This document shows, piece by piece, positions 52,725 through 62,426 of a stretch of DNA of 64,000 bases (its first letter is position 1; every line of letters begins with the position of its first letter). The translations under genes and the position numbers were made by a program. Location of the stretch: positions 40,423 to 104,422 of the forward strand of contig NZ_VTUY01000005.1 in assembly GCF_008364765.1 (NCBI RefSeq). The letters run 5' to 3'. The stretch comes from Bacillus sp. CH30_1T. Lineage in GTDB: Bacteria; Bacillota; Bacilli; Bacillales; Bacillaceae_B. The notes under the pieces were generated by a model. That model did no database searches, was not told the DNA's origin, and saw only the letters and a program-made list of their open reading frames with translations.

Positions 52725-53480
52725 TTATTCAAATTGATTTTGAATTTGATTTACAATCCACAATTGTACGTTTGAAAGTTTTCCATCAAATGCCCTCTGA
52801 AAAAAACCGGTATGTCCACTTTGAAAAAAATGTTTTGTTTGAATTTGCAATATGGCCGCTTTATAGCTATCGTACCTAATTTTTTCAAATAAAAACCAAT
52901 CCATAAATTCCTTAATATTCTTTGGAGATGTCCAAAAATTTAAAGGAACACTCTTTAATTCCCATGGACTAAACACTCCTGGATATGCCGCCTCAAGCAC
53001 TTTATAAGGTGAATAATCAAATATAGCGAATAATCCTAATAACTCGTTTTCTCTAAAAAAGGCAACATCAATTTTTCCGGGAATTTTTTCTATGGGGATA
53101 TTACACTTTTGTTCAATTATGTGTTTAACTGTTTTAATTGCTCTTTGTCTTCCTTCGTCACCTTGCCAAAAACGATTAGGAACTTGTTTAAAGTCTAGTG
53201 GATTTAATTGACCAGGATATGCATTCTCCAAAACGTCAAAATAATTCCATTTAAACAACATTGCTGGCGGTCTTAAGCGGTGTTTCCAGAGAACACCAGC
53301 ACTAACCCTTTTAGGAATGAGACATATAGCAATATTTAAATGATCACCAACAAGGTAACGAGTAATAGCTGCAAACTTTTTCTGCCCTAGTTCATCATGA
53401 AAATGATAATTTGGGAATCTAGAACGCTTTCCTATTAATATTTCTTTATAGATCATTAAGGATTCTTGAAAATCATTCAT
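52725..53480 (-). CDS. DUF4046 family protein
   Basis: 251 residues, GGGG before the ATG. Two copies of the DUF4046 repeat are visible: YFDVLENAYPGQLNPLDFKQ with VPNRFW, and YKVLEAAYPGVFSPWELKSV with PLNFW, each centred on AYPG and ending in V-P-x-x-F-W. Soluble; function is unknown. 22 bp after gerAC, so probably a fourth gene of the operon, an uncommon addition. Confidence 0.75.
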   Translation of the reverse strand: MNDFQESLMIYKEILIGKRSRFPNYHFHDELGQKKFAAITRYLVGDHLNIAICLIPKRVSAGVLWKHRLRPPAMLFKWNYFDVLENAYPGQLNPLDFKQVPNRFWQGDEGRQRAIKTVKHIIEQKCNIPIEKIPGKIDVAFFRENELLGLFAIFDYSPYKVLEAAYPGVFSPWELKSVPLNFWTSPKNIKEFMDWFLFEKIRYDSYKAAILQIQTKHFFQSGHTGFFQRAFDGKLSNVQLWIVNQIQNQFE

Positions 53481-53502
53481 CTTTTCTTACCCCAAAAATT
53501 TT

Positions 53503-54612
53503 TTAGTTAATGATTCCATGTCCGATAATTTCTGTTTCAATCTTAGGTGTTATGGTTATTGTTGAATACTTTTCTTCCCAATCAACTTTTTTCCAAGTTT
53601 CTGGATGAAAAGCAATGAGATCCCTACCTATACCGAATAGGTCAGAATTAGATTCTTGTAGGTTTTTAATCATTTTTTCTGCTTTAATATTGAGATCTTT
53701 TGTGATGGATTCGTTTAGTTTCTTGATCTTTTTTTCATTGGCCAACTCATCTTCTGGATATTCTACAATGGTGACACCTATTTTCGATTTAATCTCCACC
53801 TCAATATTTTCCGGATCATCCGATATGATTGACAAATCGGAATCAACCTTACTGAAATTGTAAGTAATGTAGTTTTTTATTCTCATTTCCCTATCTCCAT
53901 CAATTTTTGAAACAAATCGAGCCACCTTTCCTTTTTGATTAGACAAGATGAGAAAAAGAGTGGACTCTTCTAAAGTTAGAGAGCCGACCAAAGCCTGCTT
54001 GTGAAATAGTCCAGTCCCGGTTAAAATCACTTCGTTATCCTTGTCTAATTTGAACATTGGAAGAGCAAAATCTTTTCCCTCATCGAACATAAAAGTACAT
54101 ATGGATTGAACATTATGCTTCGGAATAAGGGTGGATTCTTCTGCACTATCTACTAGTTCAATTAAATACTCTCCTATAAGTGTGTTCTTTTCCTTCATTT
54201 TTGCTAAGATATCTGCACTATTCCCTTCTGTGACGGCAATTTTTGCTGATACTGAGCTATTTGGATCTCGATAAAAGATATCTAAAAATTGATAGATGTC
54301 CTTTTGTGCAAGTCGTTCCCCTAACAAGAACATCCGATTCTTAGATGGCTCGAGAATTCCAGAAATCTTATTATCCATATTTATTCTCGTTTCTCGAATG
54401 GTGTTCCCTTCCCCTTGAACCATTACGTTAACAGGAATTTCATCTATAAAATCCCGAATAATGGCGGTTGTCAAAATTTTCTCATTCTCTTTTAAGTCAA
54501 ATGAAGAGGCAAAAACTAGCCTACTATCTTTCAATAACCGCTGATCCCAGCAACCTGTAAGGAGTAAAAGAGTGGGAACAATCAAAAGAAATTTCCATGT
54601 TTTATTTCTCAT
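53503..54612 (-). CDS. gerAC: spore germination lipoprotein GerAC type
   Basis: 369 residues from the ATG at 54612 preceded by AGGGGAG; the longer reading from 54648 starts inside gerAB. Lipobox LLTGC (Cys20) followed by WDQRLLKDSRLV, the conserved start of Ger(x)C proteins, and ASSFDLKENEKILTTAIIRD. C-subunits are anchored in the spore inner membrane and are required for germinant receptor function. Overlaps gerAB by 11 bp. Confidence 0.92.
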   Translation of the reverse strand: MRNKTWKFLLIVPTLLLLTGCWDQRLLKDSRLVFASSFDLKENEKILTTAIIRDFIDEIPVNVMVQGEGNTIRETRINMDNKISGILEPSKNRMFLLGERLAQKDIYQFLDIFYRDPNSSVSAKIAVTEGNSADILAKMKEKNTLIGEYLIELVDSAEESTLIPKHNVQSICTFMFDEGKDFALPMFKLDKDNEVILTGTGLFHKQALVGSLTLEESTLFLILSNQKGKVARFVSKIDGDREMRIKNYITYNFSKVDSDLSIISDDPENIEVEIKSKIGVTIVEYPEDELANEKKIKKLNESITKDLNIKAEKMIKNLQESNSDLFGIGRDLIAFHPETWKKVDWEEKYSTITITPKIETEIIGHGIIN

Positions 54613-55714
54613 TTTTTTTACTCCCCTTAGATATGAAAGAAAGCCCAAGTAATAATATTGGCAACACTAATAATGTTAGATATGACATATACACTACTCC
54701 CTTATTAAATGTTTCTATTTCTGATTCTTTATTGGGAATTAATGCAATTCCGCCAGCTAGGGCCCCAAAGAAAAGGGTATAAAGATAACGCTTGAATTTT
54801 TTGTGTTTCGAAAAGCTTATCGAACAGCCTTCAGTAGATAGAAACAAATAAGTCGTTAGAGAAGTGATAACATTAACGACCCAAAGTGAGACAAACACTA
54901 AGTCTATTCTCTCCACAATTTGTAAGTAAAGAGATTTAACAAAATATAAAACTGGCTGAGGAATAAGTAACAATTCTTCAGGACTAAAAGTTATAACGGA
55001 GACGATGGTAAGAAAAGTGTAGATTAATGTTACACAGAAGTTAGCCAAAGACACTGATAATAACACTTTTCGCTCACCTATTTGTTGAAAGTATGGATAT
55101 AGGATAAGCAGTAACTCGAATCCTAGCATTGAGAAATAGGCTTCCTTTGTTCCTTTTAAAATATTTATCAGACCAGCATGTCCAATAGGAAATAAATATC
55201 TCCAATCAACTGGATAAGTGAACATGACAATAAAAGAAATAACAATCAATAAGCCTATTAAAGCAGAAACCACTACAAAGATATTACTGATTTCTGACAC
55301 TTTTTCTTTGCCCAAGTATACTGCAGGAATAGTTAAGAGCAGAATGATTATCCATTTGGGGGTTATAGGTAAAACCCACATTTTAATAATCGTTGAGGCA
55401 TACATCAACACAAGGCTTGCTACCATCAGGCCAAAAATAATGTACAAAAGGTTAATCAACATCCCAAAAAATTTACCAGTTAACAAACTTGAATACTCAA
55501 ATAATGAATTTTCAGGAAACCTCTTCCCTAATCCCCACATCAAAAAAACAATCAATTGAATGACTACTCCTGCAAACAATATTGAGATCCAACTATCTTG
55601 TTTAGCAGCTGAAAAGACGTTAAACGGTAGGCCAAGGATTCCGACCCCTATTTGCGCTTGGATGATAAAAAATGTTAACTGAAGTGCTGTAAGGTTAGTC
55701 TGATTCCTCTTCAT
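54602..55714 (-). CDS. gerAB: spore germinant receptor subunit GerAB type
   Basis: 370 residues, about ten membrane helices, APC/GerAB superfamily. Signature N-terminus LTALQLTFFIIQAQIGVGIL with GLPFNVFSAAKQDSWIS. The B subunit binds the germinant (an amino acid or sugar); the specificity cannot be read from sequence. Its start overlaps the end of gerAA by 20 bp. Confidence 0.92.
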   Translation of the reverse strand: MKRNQTNLTALQLTFFIIQAQIGVGILGLPFNVFSAAKQDSWISILFAGVVIQLIVFLMWGLGKRFPENSLFEYSSLLTGKFFGMLINLLYIIFGLMVASLVLMYASTIIKMWVLPITPKWIIILLLTIPAVYLGKEKVSEISNIFVVVSALIGLLIVISFIVMFTYPVDWRYLFPIGHAGLINILKGTKEAYFSMLGFELLLILYPYFQQIGERKVLLSVSLANFCVTLIYTFLTIVSVITFSPEELLLIPQPVLYFVKSLYLQIVERIDLVFVSLWVVNVITSLTTYLFLSTEGCSISFSKHKKFKRYLYTLFFGALAGGIALIPNKESEIETFNKGVVYMSYLTLLVLPILLLGLSFISKGSKKNEK

Positions 55715-57221
55715 CTTTTTCCCATCCTCTTGACTTAGACATCCTCCACCTATACTGTGTCTTCAAATCTTTTGGTCTAAGCTGTAATAGCCAAAGAGGA
55801 ACGCGAATCAAGATATCCTTTAAGGCTGCAAGGTCTAGAGGTGCCAAAGGATATAGATAAGGATGACCTAATGACTTTAGCTTAGACATGTGTATTAAAA
55901 TAATCATTAAGCCAATTACTATCCCAAATACACCAAATAATGAAGAGCAAAGCATTAATGGAAACCCTAGGATTCTTATAGTTGTACTCAACTCAGATGA
56001 TGGAATAACAAAGGAGGATATTGCTGTAATGGCTACAACGATGACCATCGTGTTTGAGACTAAGTTAGCTTCAACCACGGCCGTCCCTATGACTAATCCC
56101 CCTACTACCCCAATCGTTTGAGCAATAGGGTTAGGTAGTCTAATGGCGGCTTCCCTCAGCAACTCAAGTGTAAGCTGCATAATAGTTGCTTCTATCAAGG
56201 GAGGAAAGGGGATAAATTCTAGTGAACTTTTAATCGGAAATACAATCTCAACCGGAATTATTTCGTAATTATAGGAGATTAATGCGATATAAAATGCTGG
56301 TAAACATAAGGTTGTAATAAAACTAAATATCCTTATGATTCTAAAGAATGAAGCTATAAATGAACGATTGTTATAGTCCTCAGATGTTTGAAAGAAGCTG
56401 AAAAATGACACAGGGAAAATGAGAGCAGTCGGACACCCATCCATTATAAGCGCTATTCTTCCTTCCATTAAATTTCCCACAACACGATCAGTTCGTTCTG
56501 TATTTAAAAATTGTGGAAATGGAGAGTACGAATTTTCTTCTAAAAATTCTTCAAAATAACCTGGTGCTTGAATAGAATCAGTTTCAATATAACTAAGTCG
56601 ATTTTCGATTCTTTTAACAGTGTCTTGGTTGGCCAGGTCCGAAAGATATACTAATGCAAAAGTTGACTGAGATGTTTTCCCTAACCGAGAACGCTTAATG
56701 GTTAAATCGGCACTTGAAATCCGCTCTCGAATAAATTGAAGATTTTCTGTAATGTTCTCTCCAAACCCCTGATGTGATCCTCTTATGATTCTTTCATTGC
56801 CTGGTTCTACTCTGTTAGAGTGTTCTTTAGTCAATGGAATCATAAAATATGTATCCACACTCTCTTCTAAGACCAAACAATACCCTTTAGCTAACATTTC
56901 AGCTGCAAGTTCAATGTTCGTGGATGTCAACATTTTCGCGCTTGTGATGACTTGTAAAACATTTTCTGAAGTTGAGTTTAACAGAGGCTTAATAATGTTC
57001 GTTTCCACCCCTTTTTCATCAACTATTGAGTCTATGAATAGAATTTTAAACACTTTTTCTGCTAATTTTATTTCTCTAATATACAAATCATCCGTGTGAT
57101 GTATACAATCTTGTATGATTTCAATTTTTTGATCAAGCGTGAAAGAAACCGGTTGCTCAACATTATATTTTTCCTTGTTGGTATTTATCAGCTTTTTAGT
57201 TTTTCTGTATTTCCCACTCAT
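55695..57221 (-). CDS. gerAA: spore germinant receptor subunit GerAA type
   Basis: 508 residues. N-terminal soluble domain (DCIHHTDDLYIREIKLAEKV, ITSAKMLTSTNIELAAEML, YFMIPLTKEHSNRVEPGNER, IIRGSHQGFGENI), then five membrane helices ending with the SKSRGWEKDEEES tail. Matches the GerA/GerB/GerK A-subunit family, including SFFQTSEDYNNRSFIASFFR and GVVGGLVIGTAVVEANLVS. AAGGGG precedes the ATG. First gene of the operon. Confidence 0.94.
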   Translation of the reverse strand: MSGKYRKTKKLINTNKEKYNVEQPVSFTLDQKIEIIQDCIHHTDDLYIREIKLAEKVFKILFIDSIVDEKGVETNIIKPLLNSTSENVLQVITSAKMLTSTNIELAAEMLAKGYCLVLEESVDTYFMIPLTKEHSNRVEPGNERIIRGSHQGFGENITENLQFIRERISSADLTIKRSRLGKTSQSTFALVYLSDLANQDTVKRIENRLSYIETDSIQAPGYFEEFLEENSYSPFPQFLNTERTDRVVGNLMEGRIALIMDGCPTALIFPVSFFSFFQTSEDYNNRSFIASFFRIIRIFSFITTLCLPAFYIALISYNYEIIPVEIVFPIKSSLEFIPFPPLIEATIMQLTLELLREAAIRLPNPIAQTIGVVGGLVIGTAVVEANLVSNTMVIVVAITAISSFVIPSSELSTTIRILGFPLMLCSSLFGVFGIVIGLMIILIHMSKLKSLGHPYLYPLAPLDLAALKDILIRVPLWLLQLRPKDLKTQYRWRMSKSRGWEKDEEESD

Positions 57222-57253
57222 TTTAACCCCTTCTATCAGACAGATTACTAAAA

Positions 57254-57284
57254 GAGTATTCCCTAAAATGAATTAGTCTATACT
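57254..57284 (-). promoter_or_regulatory. possible sigma-G promoter of the ger operon
   Basis: On the minus strand GTATA (57278-57284 region), 17 nt, then AATACTC (57254-57260), resembling the sigma-G boxes expected for germinant receptor operons; 33 bp before gerAA. Weak match. Confidence 0.35.
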
Positions 57285-57460
57285 TGTGGAATAAGGGAGC
57301 ACAATCGTTATTCTTTCAAATTAAAATACTTCATTTTTCACCCCAAGAGTTACTATTGTTGATACTCATTGGTTGCTGGTTTTTCCTAATAAATTTCTAT
57401 AGATATTAAATATCGCTTTTTAGTAGTATTGAATGTAATTCAACTCTTGGGGTGATTAGT

Positions 57461-57619
57461 ATGTTATTTCCTACTATAAGTGAGCCCCCATTAGGTAAAT
57501 TTCATACTATAAAAAATGCTAAAGAGACTGAATCTGGAATACCCTATCCTGACTTCTCTCCAATATCAAGGCTGCAAGACAAAACATATTCTTTAACAAT
57601 ACCGAAAAATTTCTTGTAA
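57461..57619 (+). CDS. small protein, divergent from the ger operon
   Basis: 52 residues with GGGGTGAT four bases before the ATG. Soluble, Pro/Ser/Lys rich: MLFPTISEPPLGKFHTIKNA ... YPDFSPISRLQDKTYSLTIP. No family was recognised. Placed 240 bp from gerAA in opposite orientation. The ribosome binding site and uninterrupted frame make it plausible; conservation would decide. Confidence 0.45.
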   Translation: MLFPTISEPPLGKFHTIKNAKETESGIPYPDFSPISRLQDKTYSLTIPKNFL

Positions 57620-58142
57620 AAAGTGTAGCCTAGCAATTCTCGGAATACTGGAAGCGAATAAACATTGATATTTTTGTTTTACCTTTCCTCTATTCAAAAA
57701 TAATCACTCTTTTGTTTTAAGCCTACAGAATATTTCAACACATTAAATTTATATGGAAAATTAAATAAGAAATTGGATAATCAAACCTTGTTTCTCTCCT
57801 TTAGAAGCTATGACTCTTTTCATATTAATCAAGTCAATGGTTTTTACTTTTAGTACCACGACACCACACTGAAAAGGAAAATTGCAGGTTTAGAACTTGG
57901 TTGTCTGTAAAAATTGTATTCTTTAATATATAAGAACTAACGTTTGTGATAATCTTAGATAAGAATAAAGGGGGAATTTATATTAACAACTTTATTAATA
58001 TAATCAAATATATAGGGGTCACCCTATCATTTCGGGAAAATTGCACGTTTAGACACAATTTGGACACAAAATAACCGGTACCTTATAAGTTAAGGAACCG
58101 GTTATTGATTTTATTGCTTAATGGTTGTAATTTAGTCTCTTC
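57620..58142. other. 520-bp gene-free stretch
   Basis: A/T-rich with no supported gene; ends with the terminator at 58070. Confidence 0.55.
58070..58106 (-). terminator. terminator of the PadR-controlled operon
   Basis: AATAACCGGT / ACCGGTTATT perfect stem followed on the minus strand by TTTTGTG. Confidence 0.8.
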
Positions 58143-58694
58143 CTATTCCCAATTAATATCTCCAGTAGTTATAGCTCCTTTACCTTTACAATAACCTTGA
58201 CCAATACATTCTAGTTTTAGACTATACTTACCTTGACCTAGTTGTTCGTTTCTTACAAACATTTCACTTGGTTGCAATGTTTGTTCATACTTGATTTCAT
58301 GATTTTTATATAACGTGACCTTTATAGGTACTTTACTGTCTGAATAATTTGACACATGAAAGAAAGGGCTGTTGTTTTTTGTATTTAATTCTCGTGTTTG
58401 TTGAGATCTTATGTCTATTAAATTTACCATGCTGATACGAAAATCTTTTTGTTCTTCATACTGTTGCAGTTGGTCCCAAATTACTTCATGCCCCTCTGGT
58501 ATATGGGTAGTCACCAAAAGCGCGTCAACTTCTTTAAAATTAATTGGACTTTTAATGGTTGGTTTATGAACTTTATCTTGAGTAATTGATATTAAACCTT
58601 TATTGGTGAGAAAAAGTCCTAGTCCTCCTAATACCAAAATAATACCTATACCGACAATAGAAAGTTTAAGAGAATTTCGTTTGAAGTCATTCAT
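58143..58694 (-). CDS. hypothetical membrane-anchored protein
   Basis: 183 residues. One N-terminal helix (LSIVGIGIILVLGGLGLFL), then an extracytoplasmic domain with two cysteines near the C-terminus (KLECIGQGYCKGKGAITTGD) that could form a disulfide. Start overlaps the previous gene by 4 bp (GGAGATATGGC upstream). Probably the effector output of a PadR-regulated operon; function is unknown. Confidence 0.7.
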   Translation of the reverse strand: MNDFKRNSLKLSIVGIGIILVLGGLGLFLTNKGLISITQDKVHKPTIKSPINFKEVDALLVTTHIPEGHEVIWDQLQQYEEQKDFRISMVNLIDIRSQQTRELNTKNNSPFFHVSNYSDSKVPIKVTLYKNHEIKYEQTLQPSEMFVRNEQLGQGKYSLKLECIGQGYCKGKGAITTGDINWE

Positions 58695-59362
58695 GCCATA
58701 TCTCCTCTTTTTTTCAAGCGACTTCTACCAGTCAGTAGAAGAGGTAAAAGGATGGCCAGACTAATCAAAATGGATACTATGAATAAAACTAGTGCTACCA
58801 GTTCTAGTGGAAGTAAGTAAACTATAATTGATATACACAAACCATACAGAAAAGTTCCGATTGCTAAAATGTAACGTCGAGCACGAGCTTTATTCATTGC
58901 ATAACGCTTACGTGTCTCTTTTATTAGTAGACTATAAATAATTAACAACATACCTGGAACAGTGAAAAGACAAGAGGTCATCAAAAATAATTGCGATCCA
59001 AGTAAATAATTAGCTATTGAGGATGCAAATATTCCAAAAAGAAATAATAATATTCCACCAACCATTCCTTTTGTTGAAATATGCTGTGCTTCTTTAGTGT
59101 CAATAGATTGTTTCATTTCATCTTGACCATACGATTTCATTTCTTCCACTAGATCATTCAAATCTCCTATTGAAATGATTCCTTTTTTTAATGCGTTTTC
59201 TTCTGTATCCCCCTCTTTAATCATATCTGAAATTCGTTCTTTTAGATTTATAAACAACTCTTCCTTCATCTCAAATAGTTGTTGTGTTCCTTTTACATCT
59301 ATAAACTGTTTATCGATGTACTCCTGTATTCTTTCATCTAATTTTTTAGTTCTCATTAACAT
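58691..59362 (-). CDS. permease-prefix-domain / HAAS-type membrane protein
   Basis: 223 residues. N-terminal helical module (KLDERIQEYIDKQFIDVKG, QLFEMKEELFINLKERISDM, GDTEENALKKGIISIGDLND) typical of the HAAS/permease prefix domain found next to PadR regulators. Then four membrane helices. It overlaps the padR gene by 17 bp; such proteins commonly pair with PadR regulators as signalling partners. Confidence 0.78.
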   Translation of the reverse strand: MLMRTKKLDERIQEYIDKQFIDVKGTQQLFEMKEELFINLKERISDMIKEGDTEENALKKGIISIGDLNDLVEEMKSYGQDEMKQSIDTKEAQHISTKGMVGGILLFLFGIFASSIANYLLGSQLFLMTSCLFTVPGMLLIIYSLLIKETRKRYAMNKARARRYILAIGTFLYGLCISIIVYLLPLELVALVLFIVSILISLAILLPLLLTGRSRLKKRGDMA

Positions 59363-59699
59363 CTGTAATCTCTCCTTTAATTAGACGATCTATAATCTCT
59401 TTCGCAATGTTCCACTCTTTTTTTCCATTTTCGTAAAAACTTATACCAAATTCTGTAATATGATAATATTTTCGTCTTCCCCCTTGAGTTTCATCTCCCC
59501 AATAGGAAGAAATGTGACTTTCTTTCTCTAATCGACGAAAAGCTGTATATAAAGTGGCTTCCTTTAATTCGTATTGATTGTCACTTAACTCAATAATCCT
59601 TTTGTATATTTCATATCCATAACTATCACCTTGACGAAGAACATTTAAGATGATCATGTCCGTATGCCCTCGGATTAGGTCTGTAGATATAACACTCAT
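59346..59699 (-). CDS. PadR-family transcriptional regulator
   Basis: 117 residues. Winged helix with DLIRGHTDMIILNVLRQGDS, YGYEIYKRI, LKEATLYTAFRRLEKESHIS and SYWGDETQGGRRKYYHITEF: the standard PadR recognition helix and Y-rich wing. AGAGGTG before the ATG. First gene of a three-gene operon, which it probably autoregulates. Confidence 0.94.
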   Translation of the reverse strand: MSVISTDLIRGHTDMIILNVLRQGDSYGYEIYKRIIELSDNQYELKEATLYTAFRRLEKESHISSYWGDETQGGRRKYYHITEFGISFYENGKKEWNIAKEIIDRLIKGEITDVNEN

Positions 59700-60368
59700 T
59701 ATATATTCACCTCTTATAGTATATAATACAAAACATTACTTTGTCTGTCAAAGTAATTTGTTATAAACAATAAAATGAGTTTATAAAGGAGTCACGCCAA
59801 CATTGCGATGAAATATATATGATATCTATGTTCCATACTCATCAAGTTAAGTGTGAACATATGATTTGAAAAAAATGGATCTCATATAGGAGTGGAGGCA
59901 TCTGTCAATTTTATTGTCATCTGCGAGAAAAAGACGACTGAACAAAATCAACATTATATCGTGAAATCGAAAGACGTGGGCTAATTAGGGAAGTTTAACC
60001 TCGGTGTATCTATCCTTACGAATAGAACCACTAAAATGACATTAAGGATTGTTTCCATGCAAAGAAATGGATCTGCGATTAGTCTGTCCTACTCGACTCA
60101 GAGACGGTATACGGGATGCTTTTACAGGATCCTCCCCTTATTATCCCAATAGAGTCTACTTAAAATGAACAGATTTCTTAAGAAAAATAAAAAGCCGCCT
60201 CAAGGCGACAAAGTAATTAATGACTGGCGACAATATAGTTGTTTAATTTGAATGCTATATACTCACATAACACCGTACTTAATTGTTTTATTAAAAGTTA
60301 AGCTTATAGGCAATTAACTTGATACTAAAGGTATAAAATATAATGTTGCACATTATATAAGGTAAAAA

Positions 60369-60406
60369 AAGAAGGATAGATAAAATTTGCTTTATCTATC
60401 CTTCTT
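60369..60406. terminator. perfect-stem bidirectional terminator
   Basis: AAGAAGGATAGATAAA and its complement, 16 bp, 6-nt loop, A-run and TTCTTC flanks. Confidence 0.65.
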
Positions 60407-60549
60407 CGTACTACATATGACCTCATTTACTACAACAACATTAAGATTTACTACGATAAAACAAGAAAAAGCTGCTCCATAAAGCGCCCTATACTGGAAT
60501 AAATTTAAAAATGACTTATCCCTAAATCTAATGGGAAAAATAATATTCT

Positions 60550-60607
60550 AGAGCAAGGTGTGCCTCCACATCCATGAACAAATCAACTACACCTTGCTCT
60601 TTTTTTA
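60550..60607 (+). terminator. strong plus-strand terminator without visible gene
   Basis: AGAGCAAGGTGT / ACACCTTGCTCT, 27-nt loop, followed by TTTTTTT. No plus-strand gene ends here, so it may terminate an unrecognised small RNA. Confidence 0.55.
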
Positions 60608-60810
60608 TAATGGACTATAACCTTTGTTAAGGAATCGACATAGACTGAACTTAAGCAGAAAATTTAGCCTTCAACCAGCTTACGAAAGGTACCTATAAAA
60701 GGTGCCTTTCGTATTTAGGGTCATACCTATACATTTATGTTAGTCCATAGTAGCAGGAGGAGCGTCAGGAAACGCGGATTTAAAACGTTAAGGAAATCCC
60801 ATCTCAATAT

Positions 60811-60852
60811 AAAAGCCCAATTTCTTAGTAAAATCGAGAAATTGGACCTTTT
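60811..60852 (-). terminator. terminator of the methyltransferase gene
   Basis: AAAAGCCCAATTTCT / AGAAATTGGACCTTTT; on the minus strand followed by TTTTATATTG. Confidence 0.7.
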
Positions 60853-60889
60853 CCATTCCTCCATAAACGCGCCCTGTAACGGAATATCT

Positions 60890-61513
60890 TTAAGTGTTCG
60901 TTTTGCTGATGACTATCTTTCTGTACATACCATTAAACATTAAAGGTGTATCCTCTTTCACAGATAAAGCCTCTTTATTTTTCTCATACAATGTCTCAAA
61001 GTTCATACCTATGTCAGTACCTAATAACTTGATTAACGGTCTAACTGCTTTTTTAAAAGGAGAAAGTTCTTTACCTTTAGGTGAAAATTTATCAAAGATG
61101 ATAATCTTTCCATTTGGTTTTAAAACTCTTACCATCTCTTTGATACATTTATCTGCATCAGGAACCACTGATAAAACAAGACTTCCAACCACAACATCGA
61201 AATGATTATCTTTAAAGCTCATATCCTGAGCGTCCATTTTCAAAAACTGTATTGATGAACCTTTGAATTTAATTTTAGCCTTCTCAAGCATTTCGTTAGA
61301 GTAGTCTATTGCTGTAATATTTAATTCCTTATGAGTGAGTAGTTCCAAATCTGCTCCTGTTCCTACACCAACGAATAGTATATTTTGATTTTCAACAAAC
61401 TTGTTCCCTTGAAATATCTTTTTTCGAGCTTCGAGGAATTTTCCTGAATTAAAAAATTTATCGTACACAGGGGACCACAATTTATATATTATTTCATTCC
61501 AACGATTGTCCAT
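60890..61513 (-). CDS. class I SAM-dependent methyltransferase (UbiE-like)
   Basis: 207 residues, GAGGTG before the ATG. Motif I ILFVGVGTGADLELL, acidic ITAIDYSNEM, motif III-like DNHFDVVVGSLVLSVVPD and CIKEMVRVLKPNGKIIIFD. Probably methylates a small molecule or lipid. Single-gene unit between cassette-type cores. Confidence 0.88.
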   Translation of the reverse strand: MDNRWNEIIYKLWSPVYDKFFNSGKFLEARKKIFQGNKFVENQNILFVGVGTGADLELLTHKELNITAIDYSNEMLEKAKIKFKGSSIQFLKMDAQDMSFKDNHFDVVVGSLVLSVVPDADKCIKEMVRVLKPNGKIIIFDKFSPKGKELSPFKKAVRPLIKLLGTDIGMNFETLYEKNKEALSVKEDTPLMFNGMYRKIVISKTNT

Positions 61514-61531
61514 TTTTCACCTCATTCAAGA

Positions 61532-61646
61532 TAACTGCCTTATTGCTTAATACCAACTATTTCAAAAGAAGACATTCAACTCAATCTATTTTTAGCAAAA
61601 AAGACGCTTACCTTATTACGAATAAGCGCCCTTTAATGGAAGATCG
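61532..61646. repeat. cassette-type intergenic element, family c
   Basis: AACTGCCTTATTGC, TTAATACCAACTATTTCAAA, AACTCAATC, stem GACGCTTA / TAAGCGCC, right core CCCTTTAATGGAAGATCG. Confidence 0.85.
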
Positions 61647-61696
61647 TTCTTAAAAATCCATGTTCCCTTAAATTACATATCCAGGGAATTAACCAA

Positions 61697-62218
61697 TTAA
61701 ATTGATAAAGTTTCTAAATAAGATTGGATCTCTTTCTTATTCGTCAACGTAATAATGTTTTTTTGAGAACCTATTCCTTTAAAAGCCTGGAGTCTGGCTT
61801 TCATCTTTTTCTTACGAGGATAGTAAGTGGTACAGATGAACTTAAGAAATTTGTAGTCTAGTTTTTCCCTACACCCTTTTCCCATGTCAGGTCTCGTTTT
61901 CCCAACGTTTAGAATCCATCGCTTGAAAACACGATACAGACAAAAGATCAAAGGAAGTTCTAGATAAATAATCGTATCTGCATTCTGCACTCGAATGTCA
62001 TATGTATTACTATAATTGCCCTCAATAATCCATTGATCTAGAGACACAATTTTCTTCTGATTGGCTGCAAACTCTTCTAATGAAGCTTCTACCCAATCGG
62101 GTTTCCAGTATAAGGAATCAAGATGATAGACATTTATATCTAATACTTCCCCTAACTTACGTGCAAATGTAGACTTCCCTACGCCTGCTGATACACCCAT
62201 CACCATAATGCGATTCAT
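61697..62218 (-). CDS. P-loop kinase (DNA topology modulation / adenylate-kinase-like)
   Basis: 173 residues from the ATG at 62218. Walker A in VMGVSAGVGKSTFARKLGE; further ADTIIYLELPLIFCLYRVFK and the Arg-rich lid typical of the FlaR/topology-modulation-like AAA family, which are small nucleoside-kinase-like proteins. The N-terminal HLDSLYWKPDWVE is a family hallmark. Substrate is unknown. Single-gene unit flanked by family-c elements on both sides. Confidence 0.82.
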   Translation of the reverse strand: MNRIMVMGVSAGVGKSTFARKLGEVLDINVYHLDSLYWKPDWVEASLEEFAANQKKIVSLDQWIIEGNYSNTYDIRVQNADTIIYLELPLIFCLYRVFKRWILNVGKTRPDMGKGCREKLDYKFLKFICTTYYPRKKKMKARLQAFKGIGSQKNIITLTNKKEIQSYLETLSI

Positions 62219-62263
62219 TGTACTAATCAACTCCTTACTTTGCCCGCTTGTATATTTCAGAAA

Positions 62264-62372
62264 TGCTCCCGATTGCTTAATACCAATTATTTCAAAAGCA
62301 AATACTCAACTCAATCTTTTTCCGCAAATAAAGACGCTTATTGCAGATAAGTACCCTTTTGCCGAAGATCGT
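62264..62372. repeat. cassette-type intergenic element, family c
   Basis: ATGCTCCCGATTGC, TTAATACCAATTATTTCAAA, AACTCAATC, stem GACGCTTAT / ATAAGTACC, then TTTTGCCGAAGATCG. Closely similar to the element at 61532. Confidence 0.85.
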
Positions 62373-62426
62373 TTTACTGTATGTAGGCTGCACTTTTATT
62401 CCTGAAAAGCCCCCATAAACTGAATA

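Larger units (their letters stand above)
59700..60889. other. 1.19-kb gene-free stretch with several hairpins
   Basis: No supported gene. Includes the padR promoter region, relic-like sequence near 59900-60150, five hairpins (60196, 60369, 60550, 60682, 60811) and two right-type cores (CGCCCTATACTGGAATAAAT at 60484, GCCCTGTAACGGAATAT at 60871). Confidence 0.6.
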
